From Arthrobacter sp. UM1 (lineage in GTDB: Bacteria > Actinomycetota > Actinomycetes > Actinomycetales > Micrococcaceae): a stretch of DNA of 64,000 nucleotides. The notes under the pieces were generated by a model. It saw only the letters and a list, made by a program, of their open reading frames with translations, did not search any database and was not told the origin of the DNA. The stretch covers positions 50,205 through 114,204 of the forward strand of contig NZ_JACWAB010000007.1 of NCBI RefSeq assembly GCF_020483305.1, read 5' to 3'. Positions 44,578-53,513 of the stretch are shown piece after piece. Every line of letters starts with the position of its first letter. The first letter of the stretch is position 1. Both the position numbers and the translations under genes were made by a program.

Positions 44578-44679
44578 GCTTGTGCACCCGGTCCTGCCGC
44601 TTACGCACCCACTTCGTCCGCTTAAGCACCCTCTAGTGTCAGTTTTCAGGCCGATTCCTGACACCAGAGGGTGCACAAG
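44578..44679. repeat. 102-bp composite element, family B (copy 4)
   Basis: 21-bp units 44578-44598 and 44599-44619, one base, then the 59-bp hairpin 44621-44679 (arms 22 bp with mismatches near the tip, CTTAAGCACCCTCTAGTG; loop TTTTCAGGCCGATTC). Starts 7 bases after the DUF559 stop, in the same orientation as copy 3 on its other side. Confidence 0.9.
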
Positions 44680-44790
44680 GGAAGGAGCGCCCTGCGAACG
44701 GGGCAGCGCGGCTGTCTGTCCATACGACAGCCCGGTCCCCCAAAGTGCACGACGGCGGCCGCGATAAGATCACGAGACATACATCCGTTC

Positions 44791-47490
44791 GTGATTCCAG
44801 TCAGGACTGCTTTGCCCGCGCCCTCCCCTGCCCCCGTGCCCGATTCTGCTCCCACACCCGCTCCAGACCTCCTCCTCGACCTGCGCGGCACGCCCGAGGA
44901 GATCCGCACCGCCGCCCAGTCCAGCGCAGCCCTTCTCGCGGAGTCCCTCTCGGGCACCCTGCAGCTGGACTTCACGGGCGGAACGGACGGGCCGCTCCTA
45001 GAGCTGACGGGCACCCGCGGCAGCATCACGCTCGAGATCCGCGGCGGCCGCCTGGACGGCTGGGTCCGGCACCAGCAGACTCCGCGCGAGGACGTCCGCC
45101 GCCTCGACGCGGAAGACGCCCTCGGCCTCGACGACTCCCGCCCCCACAGCGTCGCCCTCACCGTGAACTCCGCCGGGACGCACGTCTTCACGGACGGGTA
45201 CGAGGCCTTCTCCACCACCCAGTCCGCCTGGCTCGGGGACATCGGCCTGACCGGGATCAGCGTGGACCCGCATCGCCTCATGACGCCCCTTCGCTTCGCC
45301 GCCTGGGGCGGGCCGCTGGGGCTGGACGCCGTCGTCGCGCAGGCGGTGAGACCGGAGCCGCTCATCGAGTTCGCCGCTGCGGAGCTGTCTCCGCGGGACG
45401 CGCGCCGGGCCGGGGCGCTGGCCCGGGGGACTCTCCGCGCGGTCCTGCGCACGCGGGGGCTCGGCCAGGGCGGAACGGCGCTCGCGGCGCGGGGCGAACG
45501 CGGCGTCCTGAGCCTCGCCGTGGAGGACGGCGGCCTGCGCTGGCGCGTCACGCGGGACGGCGAGACGGTCGCGGACCACCTCGCGCCCGGCGGCTGGGAC
45601 GACGGCGAGTGGCACGAGATCGCCGTGACCTCCGGCCGGGGCGCGCTGCAGATCCACGCCGACGGCCACCAGGTCCTCCACGCGCCCGGCGAGGCGTTCT
45701 TCGGGGACATCGGGCCGGTGGGCCGGGTCGTGGCGGGCCAGGACCTGGACGGCGCGCGCCTCTGGGGCGAGGTGAGGACGGCGTTTCTGCACCCGGAGCC
45801 GCTCTCGGACCACCAGCTCAAGCGGCTGGCCGGCGTGCGGCCGCTGCCCACGCAGGCCCTCTTCGACACCGGCCAGGACGGCGCCCGCAGCCACCGCATC
45901 CCGGCTCTGCTCGCGCTGGACTCGGGCGTCCTGCTCGCCGCGGCGGACCGTCGGGTCAGCATCCCGAACGACGCCCCGAACGAGATCTCCCTCGTCCTCC
46001 GCCGCAGCCTCGACGCCGGGCGGACCTGGGAGCCCGCGCGCGTGCTGCTGGAACGGCCCGGCACGCCGCGCCCCGCCCCGCGCCCCAGCGAGGCCCCCGC
46101 AAGCTCCCCCGGCACCCCGCGCCCCGCCGCCGAAGCGCCCGCCACCCCGCATCCCGCCGCCGCAACCCCCGGCCGCGGCCGACTCGGCGCGGCGATCACG
46201 GACTCGGCCCTCGTGCAGGACCGCGAGTCCGGCCGGCTCCTCGCGCTCGTGGACGCGTTCCCCGGAGGCATCGGCCAGCCGAACGCCGAACCCGGCACCG
46301 GCCACAACGAGCGCGGCCGCCTCCTCCTCCACACCCCCGCCGCCCTCACCAGCAGCCAGGCCGCCTTCACCGACAGCCAAACCGCCCCTGCCGACAGCCA
46401 GACCGCCCCTGCCGGCAAGCCCTGCGACCCCTGCGCCCTCGAGCCGGACGGCCGCGTGCTCCGAGAAGACGGCTCCGAGACCGGTCACCGCGTCAGCCCC
46501 GACGGCACCGTCACCCTCAACGGCCGCCCCGCCGGCAGCATCCACCTCGCCGCCGCCGACGCGCCGCCCGAAGGCCTCCTCACGGCCCGCACCTCGTTCC
46601 TGCAGCTCCTCACCTCGGACGACGACGGCGCCACCTGGTCCCGCCCCCGCGACATCACCGCCCAGGTCAAAGCCCCCTGGATGCGCTTCCTCGGCATCTC
46701 GCCCGGCAACGGCATCCAGGTGCGCCGCGGACCCCACGCCGGCCGCATCCTCGTCCCGGCCTACTTCAACGGGGAACCGGCCGCCGGGGCTCCCGCGGGC
46801 GTCACGCCGAGCACCTTCTTCGCCGCGGCCCTCCTCACCGACGACGCCGGCGCCTCCTGGCGCCTCGGCTCCCCCGCCAATCCGCTCTCCCCCGAAAGCA
46901 CGACGACGACGGCCGCCCACGCCGCCCCGCCTGCGGCTGACCCCGCCGCTCGGCCTGCAATCCCGTCCACCGGGCGCCCTGCTTCTGTGTCCACCGCCGC
47001 TTCCGAGCAGGGAGGCGCAGCGGGGCACACCTCCCTCTACGAGTCGGCGCTCGTGGAGGGCGAGGGCGGATCGGTCCATGTCTTCGCCCGGAACCAGCAC
47101 CCGTCCGGGAGGGTGGCCCATGCGATCAGCCGCGACGGCGGCGAGACCTGGGGTCCGCTCGAGTTCCTCGAGGACGTGCCGGAGATCTTCTCCCAGCCGA
47201 ACGCCATCCGAGTGAGCCTGACGGGCGGCGGCGAGCCCGCGGAGGCCGTCGTCGTCGCGAATGCCTCGCAGCTGCTGCCCTTCCGGGGCCGAGGAGTCCT
47301 CCGCATCACCGAGGACGAGGGCCGGATCTGGCGCAGCCGGGTGCTCGTGCCGCGGCACTACGTCTACCAGTGCATGGCGCAGCTGCCGGACGGGAGCCTC
47401 GGCATCCTGTGGGAGCGCGAGTGGCAGGGCCTGTTCTTCACGGTCCTGCCGCTGGAGTGGCTGCTGGAGTCCCGGAGCACGGGGCTCTGA
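44791..47490 (+). CDS. Large exo-alpha-sialidase (GH33-like)
   Basis: About 899 residues. Two N-terminal lectin/laminin-G-like units (each with HVFTDGYEAFS or QIHADGHQVLH and a W/F-GDIG turn) precede a sialidase propeller with the RIP motif (SHRIPALLALDSGVLLAAADRR) and Asp boxes SLDAGRTW, SDDDGATW, TDDAGASW, SRDGGETW. Two disordered inserts rich in Pro/Ala and a Thr/Gln-Thr-Ala-Pro repeat (near 46365-46410) enlarge it. Releases terminal sialic acid. The start is uncertain: GTG 44791 is preferred, but no ribosome site or signal peptide is visible, which is odd for a sialidase. The frame stays open back into the repeat. Confidence 0.85.
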   Translation: MIPVRTALPAPSPAPVPDSAPTPAPDLLLDLRGTPEEIRTAAQSSAALLAESLSGTLQLDFTGGTDGPLLELTGTRGSITLEIRGGRLDGWVRHQQTPREDVRRLDAEDALGLDDSRPHSVALTVNSAGTHVFTDGYEAFSTTQSAWLGDIGLTGISVDPHRLMTPLRFAAWGGPLGLDAVVAQAVRPEPLIEFAAAELSPRDARRAGALARGTLRAVLRTRGLGQGGTALAARGERGVLSLAVEDGGLRWRVTRDGETVADHLAPGGWDDGEWHEIAVTSGRGALQIHADGHQVLHAPGEAFFGDIGPVGRVVAGQDLDGARLWGEVRTAFLHPEPLSDHQLKRLAGVRPLPTQALFDTGQDGARSHRIPALLALDSGVLLAAADRRVSIPNDAPNEISLVLRRSLDAGRTWEPARVLLERPGTPRPAPRPSEAPASSPGTPRPAAEAPATPHPAAATPGRGRLGAAITDSALVQDRESGRLLALVDAFPGGIGQPNAEPGTGHNERGRLLLHTPAALTSSQAAFTDSQTAPADSQTAPAGKPCDPCALEPDGRVLREDGSETGHRVSPDGTVTLNGRPAGSIHLAAADAPPEGLLTARTSFLQLLTSDDDGATWSRPRDITAQVKAPWMRFLGISPGNGIQVRRGPHAGRILVPAYFNGEPAAGAPAGVTPSTFFAAALLTDDAGASWRLGSPANPLSPESTTTTAAHAAPPAADPAARPAIPSTGRPASVSTAASEQGGAAGHTSLYESALVEGEGGSVHVFARNQHPSGRVAHAISRDGGETWGPLEFLEDVPEIFSQPNAIRVSLTGGGEPAEAVVVANASQLLPFRGRGVLRITEDEGRIWRSRVLVPRHYVYQCMAQLPDGSLGILWEREWQGLFFTVLPLEWLLESRSTGL

Positions 47491-47518
47491 AGAGTCCGGC
47501 CGCCTCTCCCCCTTCAGC

Positions 47519-47576
47519 ATTTGTGGCGCTTTTCGTGCGCTAGAGGGCCTGAAAATGCACGAAACGCGCCACAAAT
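47519..47576. repeat. 58-bp hairpin, family D
   Basis: 20-bp arms with one mismatch (ATTTGTGGCGCTTTTCGTGC at 47519-47538; 47557-47576) and an 18-nt loop that carries GGCCTGAAAA, the reverse complement of the family A/B loop core TTTTCAGGCC. Between convergent sialidase and serS genes. Confidence 0.85.
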
Positions 47577-47618
47577 CGGGGGAGGGGCGGGATGAGCGGG
47601 GGGGGGGAGGGAGTCCCC

Positions 47619-48896
47619 CTACTTCCCCAGGAGCGGCAGCACCTCGAGGCCGCCCATGTACTTCTGGAGGGCCTTCGGCACCCGGACGGAGCCGTCGGCC
47701 TGCTGGTGGGTCTCGAGGAGGGCGACGATCCAGCGCGTCGTCGCGAGCGTGCCGTTGAGCGTGGCCACGGAGCGCGTGCCCTTCTCCGCCCGCTCGCGGA
47801 TGTTGAGCCGCCGCGCCTGGAACGTGGTGCAGTTCGAGGTGGACGTGAGCTCGCGGTAGGTGCCCTGCGTGGGAACCCAGGCCTCGCAGTCGAACTTGCG
47901 GGCGGCGCTCATGCCGAGGTCGCCGGCCGCCGTGTCGATGACCCGGTAGGAGAGCTCGCACTTGGCCAGCATCTCCTCTTCCCAGGCGAGCATCCGCTCG
48001 TGCTCAGCCTCGGCGTCCTCCACCGGGCAGTAGATGAACATCTCCAGTTTGTTGAACTGGTGCACGCGGATGATGCCGCGGGTGTCCTTGCCGTGCGAGC
48101 CGGCCTCGCGGCGGTAGCACGTGCTCCAGCCGGCGTAGCGCTTGGGGCCCTGCTTGAAGTCGATGATCTCGTCCGCGTGGTATCCCGCGAGCGCCACCTC
48201 GGACGTGCCCACGAGGTAGAGGTCGTCCTCGGCGAGGCGGTAGATCTCGTCGTCGTGCGCCACGTCGAAGCCCGTGCCCTGCATGGTCTCGGGGCGGACG
48301 AGCGTGGGGGTCATCATCGGGACGAACCCGTTCTCGAGGGCCTGGTCCAGCGCCATCTGCATGAGGGCCAGCTCGAGGCGGGCGCCCACGCCCTTGAGGA
48401 AGTAGAACCGCGCGCCGGAGACCTTGGCGCCGCGCTCCATGTCGATCGCGCCGATGAGCTCGCCGATCTCGAGGTGGTCCCGCGGCTCGAAGTCGAACTG
48501 CGCGGGCTCGCCCACGGTCTTGAGGGTGACGAAGTCGTCCTCGCCGCCGGCGGGGATGCCCTCCACGATCCGGTTCGGGATGAACCGCGCCAGACGGTCC
48601 AGCTGCTCCTGCGCGGCGTCCGCGTCCGCATCCGCGGCCTTGACGTTGGCGGAGAGCTCCTTGACCTCGCCGAGGAGCGTCTGCTTCTCCTCGCCCTTGG
48701 CCTGGGCCACCTTCTTGCCGAACTCCTTCTGCTCCGCCCGCAGGGTCTCGAAGCGGGAGATGGCGGTGCGCCGGGCGGTGTCCGCCTCGATGACCTTGTC
48801 CACCACGGACTCGTCCGCGCCTCGCGCGCGCAGAGACTCCTTGTACGCAGCCGGGTTTTCGCAGAGATCCTTGACGTCAATCACGCGTCTGATCAT
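47619..48896 (-). CDS. serS: Serine--tRNA ligase
   Basis: 425 residues: N-terminal tRNA-binding coiled coil ([20 protein letters not shown] ... [20 protein letters not shown]), class II core with motif 2 in [20 protein letters not shown] and motif 3 in [15 protein letters not shown]. Charges tRNA-Ser and tRNA-Sec. ATG at 48896; the GTG four codons later (V-I-D-V-K) matches the usual family start and is equally likely. Confidence 0.97.
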   Translation of the reverse strand: MIRRVIDVKDLCENPAAYKESLRARGADESVVDKVIEADTARRTAISRFETLRAEQKEFGKKVAQAKGEEKQTLLGEVKELSANVKAADADADAAQEQLDRLARFIPNRIVEGIPAGGEDDFVTLKTVGEPAQFDFEPRDHLEIGELIGAIDMERGAKVSGARFYFLKGVGARLELALMQMALDQALENGFVPMMTPTLVRPETMQGTGFDVAHDDEIYRLAEDDLYLVGTSEVALAGYHADEIIDFKQGPKRYAGWSTCYRREAGSHGKDTRGIIRVHQFNKLEMFIYCPVEDAEAEHERMLAWEEEMLAKCELSYRVIDTAAGDLGMSAARKFDCEAWVPTQGTYRELTSTSNCTTFQARRLNIRERAEKGTRSVATLNGTLATTRWIVALLETHQQADGSVRVPKALQKYMGGLEVLPLLGK

Positions 48897-48945
48897 ACCG
48901 GCCCGTATACACCCGGGATCGGGCCGTCTGACTTAGGCTTGTCGC

Positions 48946-50220
48946 ATGTCCCCCTCAGCTCTCTGGATCTCCATCGCCGTTCTTGCCGCGCTCGTGATCG
49001 TCGGCTGGGCCTTCTACCGCGTGGGCGTCAGCGCGGGCCGCCGCCGGGAGCGCGAGGCCATTCAGAGGACGGTCATGCCGGAGCTTCCGTCGTCGTCCTC
49101 CCGCGAGGGCGCGGACGCGGAGGCCGACGACGACGAGGGCCCCGCAGCCTGGCGCTGGCAGACGCACCGACAGGCCGCCCACGGGGAGTCGCCCCGGGTG
49201 GCCCTCATCCTCAACCCTTCGAAGAACGACGCGGAGCGGGCGCTCAAGCTCGTCCGCCTCGGGTGCGCGATGCGCGGCTGGGCCTCTCCGCTGCTCATCG
49301 AGACCACGGCGGAGGACCCGGGCGAGGGGCAGGCCCGCGAGGCCCTGCGCCAGGGCGCCACGCTCATCCTCTCCGCCGGCGGTGACGGCACGGTCCGCGA
49401 GATCGCCGGCGTCCTCGCGGACGAGGACGAGAACCCGGACCGGGTCCCCCTCGGGATCGTGCCGCTCGGCACGGGCAACCTGCTCGCCCGCAACCTGGGC
49501 ATCGACGTCTCCAAGCTGGACTCGAAGGCGCTCGAGGTCGCGGTGGACGCGGCCCTCGAGGGCAAGGCGCGGCGGATCGACACGGCCGCCATCGAGATCG
49601 AGTCCGCGGACGGGAAGGTCTCCCAGGACACGTTCCTCGTCATGGGCGGGATCGGCCTCGACGCGGAGGTCATCGCCGCCACGAACGACGACCTCAAGAA
49701 ACGCTTCGGCTGGCTCGCATACACGGACGCGGGCATCCGCCTCCTGCCGGGGGACCGGAAGTCCGTGGAGATCAGCATCAACGGCGAGGCCTACCAGCGC
49801 CAGAAGGTCCGCAGCGTGCTCTTCGCCAACCTCGGCAAGCTCCCCACGGGCGTGGACTTCGTCCCGGGCGCCGCGGTCGACGACGGCCTGCTGTCCATCG
49901 TGACCATGTCCCCGCGCGGAGTCGTCGGCTGGATGTGGATCGCGGCCAAGACCATCAGCCGCTCGAAGGCGGACATCCCCGTCATGGGCTTCCAGCACGC
50001 GCACAAGATCGCCATCCGCGCGCACGAGCCGATGGGCACCCAGCTCGACGGCGACCTCTCCGGCGAGGCCGTCCGCCTCGAGGCCTGCATCCGGCCGCGA
50101 TCGCTCACCGTGCACGTGCCCAAGAAGGCCCCGAGCCTGCTGCAGCGCGCGTTCGAGCCGAGCTCGGGGCGGGACGCCCAGCAGGAGGCGGAGCAGGACA
50201 CCGAGGCCTCGGAGGCCTGA
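48946..50220 (+). CDS. Diacylglycerol kinase/sphingosine-kinase family lipid kinase
   Basis: 424 residues. N-terminal membrane helix (LWISIAVLAALVIVGWAFYRV), a charged disordered linker, then the DAGK catalytic domain: ALILNPSKNDAERALKLV, SAGGDGTVREIAGVL and VPLGTGNLLARNLGI, with a beta-sandwich C-terminal half. Phosphorylates a lipid or related alcohol at the membrane. Ends in a Glu/Gln/Ala tail. Divergent from serS; ATG start. Confidence 0.9.
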   Translation: MSPSALWISIAVLAALVIVGWAFYRVGVSAGRRREREAIQRTVMPELPSSSSREGADAEADDDEGPAAWRWQTHRQAAHGESPRVALILNPSKNDAERALKLVRLGCAMRGWASPLLIETTAEDPGEGQAREALRQGATLILSAGGDGTVREIAGVLADEDENPDRVPLGIVPLGTGNLLARNLGIDVSKLDSKALEVAVDAALEGKARRIDTAAIEIESADGKVSQDTFLVMGGIGLDAEVIAATNDDLKKRFGWLAYTDAGIRLLPGDRKSVEISINGEAYQRQKVRSVLFANLGKLPTGVDFVPGAAVDDGLLSIVTMSPRGVVGWMWIAAKTISRSKADIPVMGFQHAHKIAIRAHEPMGTQLDGDLSGEAVRLEACIRPRSLTVHVPKKAPSLLQRAFEPSSGRDAQQEAEQDTEASEA

Positions 50221-50295
50221 GCCTCAGGCGCAGGGCGGCGTGCGCACCACGCGCCGGGGCGGCCTGCGGATCACGCGCCGGGCCGCCGCTCGGCG

Positions 50296-51228
50296 CTAGT
50301 CCTCCCCCGGCTCTCCGGCGCTGAAGAGCGACTCGAACCACTCGTCCGCCTCGCGGTACGCGGCGTCCGAGGTGTGGGCGGCCGGCGCCACCGAGACCCG
50401 GTCCGCCCGCGGGTAGGAGCCGAGGAACGTCACGGGCGTGATGCGCCGCAGCCCGCGGACGGCCGCGCCGATCCGGGCTTCGGAGACGTGCCCGTCCACG
50501 TCGATGGAGAAGAAGTAGGACCCGATCCCCTGGCCCGTGGGCCGGGACTCGATCCGGTTGAGGTTCACGCCGCGCGTGGCGAACTGGTCCAGGATGTCCA
50601 TGAGCGCGCCGGGGTGGTCCTCCGGCAGCGGGATGACGAGCGTGGTCTTGTCCGCGCCCGTCGGCTCCGGCACCTCGCCCTCCCGGGCCACGAGGATGAA
50701 ACGGGTCACCGCGTCCGTGACGTTGCCGATGTTCTCGGCGAGGACCTCGAGGCCGAGCTGCTCTGCCACGAGCGGCGAGCACACGGCCGCCTCGAACGGC
50801 GCCTCCCCGGCGGAGAGCTCGACGGCGGCGGCCGCCGTCGACCCCGCGGGGAAATAGGAGGCGTCCGGCAGGCTGGCGGCGACCCACTCGGTGACCTGCG
50901 CCCAGGCATGGCCGTGGGTGGCGAGGCCGCGGACGTCCGCGAGCGCCGTGCCGGGGCGGACGGCGAGGACGAAGGTGATGGGGACGAGGTGCTCGGCCAC
51001 GATCCGCAGGCCGCGGCCACGGGCGATGGCGTCCAGCGTGGCGGAGACTCCGCCCTCCACCGAGTTCTCGATGGGGACCATGGCGGCGTCGGCCTCGCCG
51101 GAGCGGACGGCGTCGAGCGCCGCGGGGACGGAGGCGGCGGGAATGCGCTCGGCCTCCCGCGCGCCCTCCACCTGGAGCAGGGCCGCCTCCGTGAACGTGC
51201 CGGAGGGGCCCAGGTAGGCGTATCTCAC
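50296..51228 (-). CDS. pheA: Prephenate dehydratase
   Basis: 310 residues: catalytic domain (YAYLGPSGTFTEAALLQ, VPIENSVEGGVSATLDAI, GNVTDAVTRFILV) and an ACT domain (DHPGALMDILDQFATRGVNLNRIESRPTG) for phenylalanine feedback. Converts prephenate to phenylpyruvate. GTG at 51228 overlaps the rhodanese stop as GTGA, so co-translated with it. The extra C-terminal acidic tail is about 30 residues. Confidence 0.96.
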   Translation of the reverse strand: MRYAYLGPSGTFTEAALLQVEGAREAERIPAASVPAALDAVRSGEADAAMVPIENSVEGGVSATLDAIARGRGLRIVAEHLVPITFVLAVRPGTALADVRGLATHGHAWAQVTEWVAASLPDASYFPAGSTAAAAVELSAGEAPFEAAVCSPLVAEQLGLEVLAENIGNVTDAVTRFILVAREGEVPEPTGADKTTLVIPLPEDHPGALMDILDQFATRGVNLNRIESRPTGQGIGSYFFSIDVDGHVSEARIGAAVRGLRRITPVTFLGSYPRADRVSVAPAAHTSDAAYREADEWFESLFSAGEPGED

Positions 51229-51557
51229 GCGTGGCCCTTGACGAAGGCCTCGCCGGACTCGGACGTGATGGGCAGGCCGTTCTCGGCCCACTGGTCCATG
51301 CCGCCGCGGACGTTGACCACGGAGTACCCCTGGTTGGTGAGCCACTGCACGGCCTGGGCCGAGCGGCCGCCGCGCAGGCAGATCACGTTGTAGTCCGTGT
51401 CCGGGTCCAGCTCCTCGACGCGCAGCGGGAGCTCCCCGAGCGGGATGTGGACGGCGCCCTCGATATGGCCGGCATCCCACTCGTCCTGCTCGCGGACGTC
51501 CAGGACGGCGGCTCCGGGGCGGACGTCGGTGACGTCGACGCTCTCGACATCGTGCAT
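51225..51557 (-). CDS. Rhodanese-like domain protein
   Basis: 110-residue single-domain rhodanese: AVLDVREQDEWDAGHIEGAVHIPLGEL and active-site loop VICLRGGRSAQAV with the catalytic Cys. Transfers sulfane sulfur or acts as a persulfide carrier. Placed directly before pheA with a 4-base overlap; no functional tie is evident. ATG at 51557. Confidence 0.93.
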   Translation of the reverse strand: MHDVESVDVTDVRPGAAVLDVREQDEWDAGHIEGAVHIPLGELPLRVEELDPDTDYNVICLRGGRSAQAVQWLTNQGYSVVNVRGGMDQWAENGLPITSESGEAFVKGHA

Positions 51558-51736
51558 GGCCTGTGCCTTTCTCTCGGCGGTCGGCTGACGCTCTCCAGCG
51601 TAGCGCTCCGGGGCGCGCCCGAGGGCTGAGCGCACGGGCAGGACGCGGGGCGCAGGGCGAGCGGGCGGCCGCGGAACTGGGCGGCAGAATCGTCTCACGT
51701 TGTGAAACAGTCCACATTCTGAGAACCTGGTTGATT

Positions 51737-53308
51737 GTGAGCACACCCATTCAACCCCCAGACAACGGCTTCACCGAGGCCCGAGCCAACGCCGCCTCGG
51801 ACGAGACGAGCGCCGCTCGCCGCAGCGCAGCCTCCGAGCGAGCCGCCGGCGCGTTCGGCTCCGCAAGCCACCCCGGAACGCCGATCCGCGGCTTCTTCGG
51901 CCACCCACGCCAGCTCGGCGTCCTCTTCATGCTGGAGATGTGGGAGCGGTTCTCGTTCTACGGTCTCCAGGGCATCCTCGCCTACTACATCTACTACTCG
52001 GCGGAGAAGGGCGGCCTCGGCATCGACCAGGGCACGGCCCTCGGCATTGTCGGCGCCTACGGCGGCACGGTGTTCCTCATGACCATCATGGGCGCGTGGG
52101 TGGCGGACCGCGTCCTCGGCCGGGAGAAGACCCTCTTCATCTCCGGCATCCTCATCATGCTCGGCCACCTCTCGCTGGCCCTCATCCCGGGCGCGGCGGG
52201 CCTCCTCGTGGGCCTCGTCCTCGTGGCCGTCGGATCGGGCGGCCTCAAGGCGAACGCCACGGCCGTCGTCGGCACCCTCTACGAGCGCGAGGATCCGCGC
52301 CGGGACGCCGGATTCTCGATCTTCTACATGGGCGTCAACACGGGCGCGCTCATCGGCCCGCTCGTGACCGGCCTGCTCAAGGACACCAAGGGCTTCCACT
52401 GGGGCTTCGGCGCTGCAGCGGTCGGCATGGCCATCGGCCTGGTGGTCTACGCGATGGGCCGCCGCAAGTTCCCGGAGCACGCGTACATCCCCTCGAACCC
52501 CCTCGTGGGCTCGCAGCGGAAGCTGATCGCGCCGGTGATCCTCGGCGGGTTCGCGGTCATGGGGCTCGCCCTGTGGTTCGGCCTCGCCACGGACAGCATC
52601 GACTGGGTGGTCTTCACCATCGCCGTCGTCGCCGCAGTCGCGTACTTCGCCGTCATGCTCCGCGACCGGGACCTCTCGGACACCGAGCGGTCCCGCGTCA
52701 AGGCGTTCATCCCGCTCTTCCTCGCGGCCACCCTGTTCTGGTCCCTCTTCCAGCAGCAGTTCACGTTCATCGCGGTGTACTCGGATCAGCGGCTGGACCG
52801 GCACATCGGCTCGTGGGAGTTCCCGGCCTCGTGGGTGCAGTCCATCAACTCGGTGTTCGTCATCATCTTCGCCGGCGTCCTCTCGGTCATCTGGACCAAG
52901 CTCGGCAACCGCGCGCCGGGCACGCCGAAGAAGTTCTCCCTCTCCCTCGTCATCGTGGGCGCCGCGTACCTCGTGTTCCTGCCGTTCGCCAACGGCGCCT
53001 CGCTGACGCCGGTGCTCGTGCTGGTGCTCGTGCTGTTCCTCTTCACCATGGCGGAGCTCATGCTCTCGCCGATCGGCCTCTCCCTGGCCACGAAGCTGGC
53101 GCCGCTCAAGTACCCCACGCAGATGGTCGCGCTGAACTTCCTCGCGTCCTCGATCGGCACCACGCTCGCGGGCACGGTCTCCAAGTACTACGACCAGCAC
53201 AACGAGGCCCCCTACTTCATCACCGTGGGCCTCACGAGCATCCTCGGCGGCGTCCTGCTCTTCGTCGGCTCCAAGGCCGTCTCGAAGCGCATGAAGGGCG
53301 TCCTCTGA
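51737..53308 (+). CDS. dtpT: POT family proton-dependent oligopeptide transporter
   Basis: 523 residues, 12-14 membrane helices; POT signature EMWERFSFYGLQGILAYYI (ExxERFxYY) on helix 1 and IFYMGVNTGALIGPLVTGLL. Imports di- and tripeptides with protons. GTG at 51737 with the frame continuing upstream without support; a symmetric TCTCAC-GTT-GTGA sequence near 51695-51708 might be an operator. The first ~55 residues are hydrophilic. Followed by a 48-bp hairpin. Confidence 0.93.
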   Translation: MSTPIQPPDNGFTEARANAASDETSAARRSAASERAAGAFGSASHPGTPIRGFFGHPRQLGVLFMLEMWERFSFYGLQGILAYYIYYSAEKGGLGIDQGTALGIVGAYGGTVFLMTIMGAWVADRVLGREKTLFISGILIMLGHLSLALIPGAAGLLVGLVLVAVGSGGLKANATAVVGTLYEREDPRRDAGFSIFYMGVNTGALIGPLVTGLLKDTKGFHWGFGAAAVGMAIGLVVYAMGRRKFPEHAYIPSNPLVGSQRKLIAPVILGGFAVMGLALWFGLATDSIDWVVFTIAVVAAVAYFAVMLRDRDLSDTERSRVKAFIPLFLAATLFWSLFQQQFTFIAVYSDQRLDRHIGSWEFPASWVQSINSVFVIIFAGVLSVIWTKLGNRAPGTPKKFSLSLVIVGAAYLVFLPFANGASLTPVLVLVLVLFLFTMAELMLSPIGLSLATKLAPLKYPTQMVALNFLASSIGTTLAGTVSKYYDQHNEAPYFITVGLTSILGGVLLFVGSKAVSKRMKGVL

Positions 53309-53356
53309 CGCTCGCCCTCCGCGGCGCGGCCTACCCCCCACCCCCCCCAGCTCGTT

Positions 53357-53404
53357 TGTTGCGAGTTGGAGGAATGAGGGCGGCCATTCCTCCAACTCGC
53401 AACA
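53357..53404. repeat. 48-bp hairpin, family C (copy 2)
   Basis: Perfect 19-bp arms (TGTTGCGAGTTGGAGGAAT at 53357-53375; 53386-53404), 10-nt loop. Arms identical over 18 bp to the copy 14.4 kb away at 38901. Convergent gene end. Confidence 0.88.
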
Positions 53405-53455
53405 GACGATGAGGGGAGAAGGCCCGGGGAAGCGGAAAGAGGGGGAAGAGGCAGA

Positions 53456-53499
53456 AAAGCGGCGGCGGTCCGACTCTAGAGTCGGACCGCCGCCGCTTT
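53456..53499. terminator. Bidirectional terminator, DUF4190 gene
   Basis: Perfect 44-bp palindrome (22-bp arms, no loop) flanked by A-run on the left and T-run on the right; begins AAAGCGGCGGCGGTCCGACT. Lies 14 bases past the DUF4190 stop and works from either strand. Confidence 0.85.
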
Positions 53500-53513
53500 C
53501 GCGTCTGCGCCGC

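Noticed and set aside
51690..51736. Operator or riboswitch before the peptide transporter
   Set aside because: Only a short symmetric TCTCAC/GTGA sequence is visible; too weak to list as a site.
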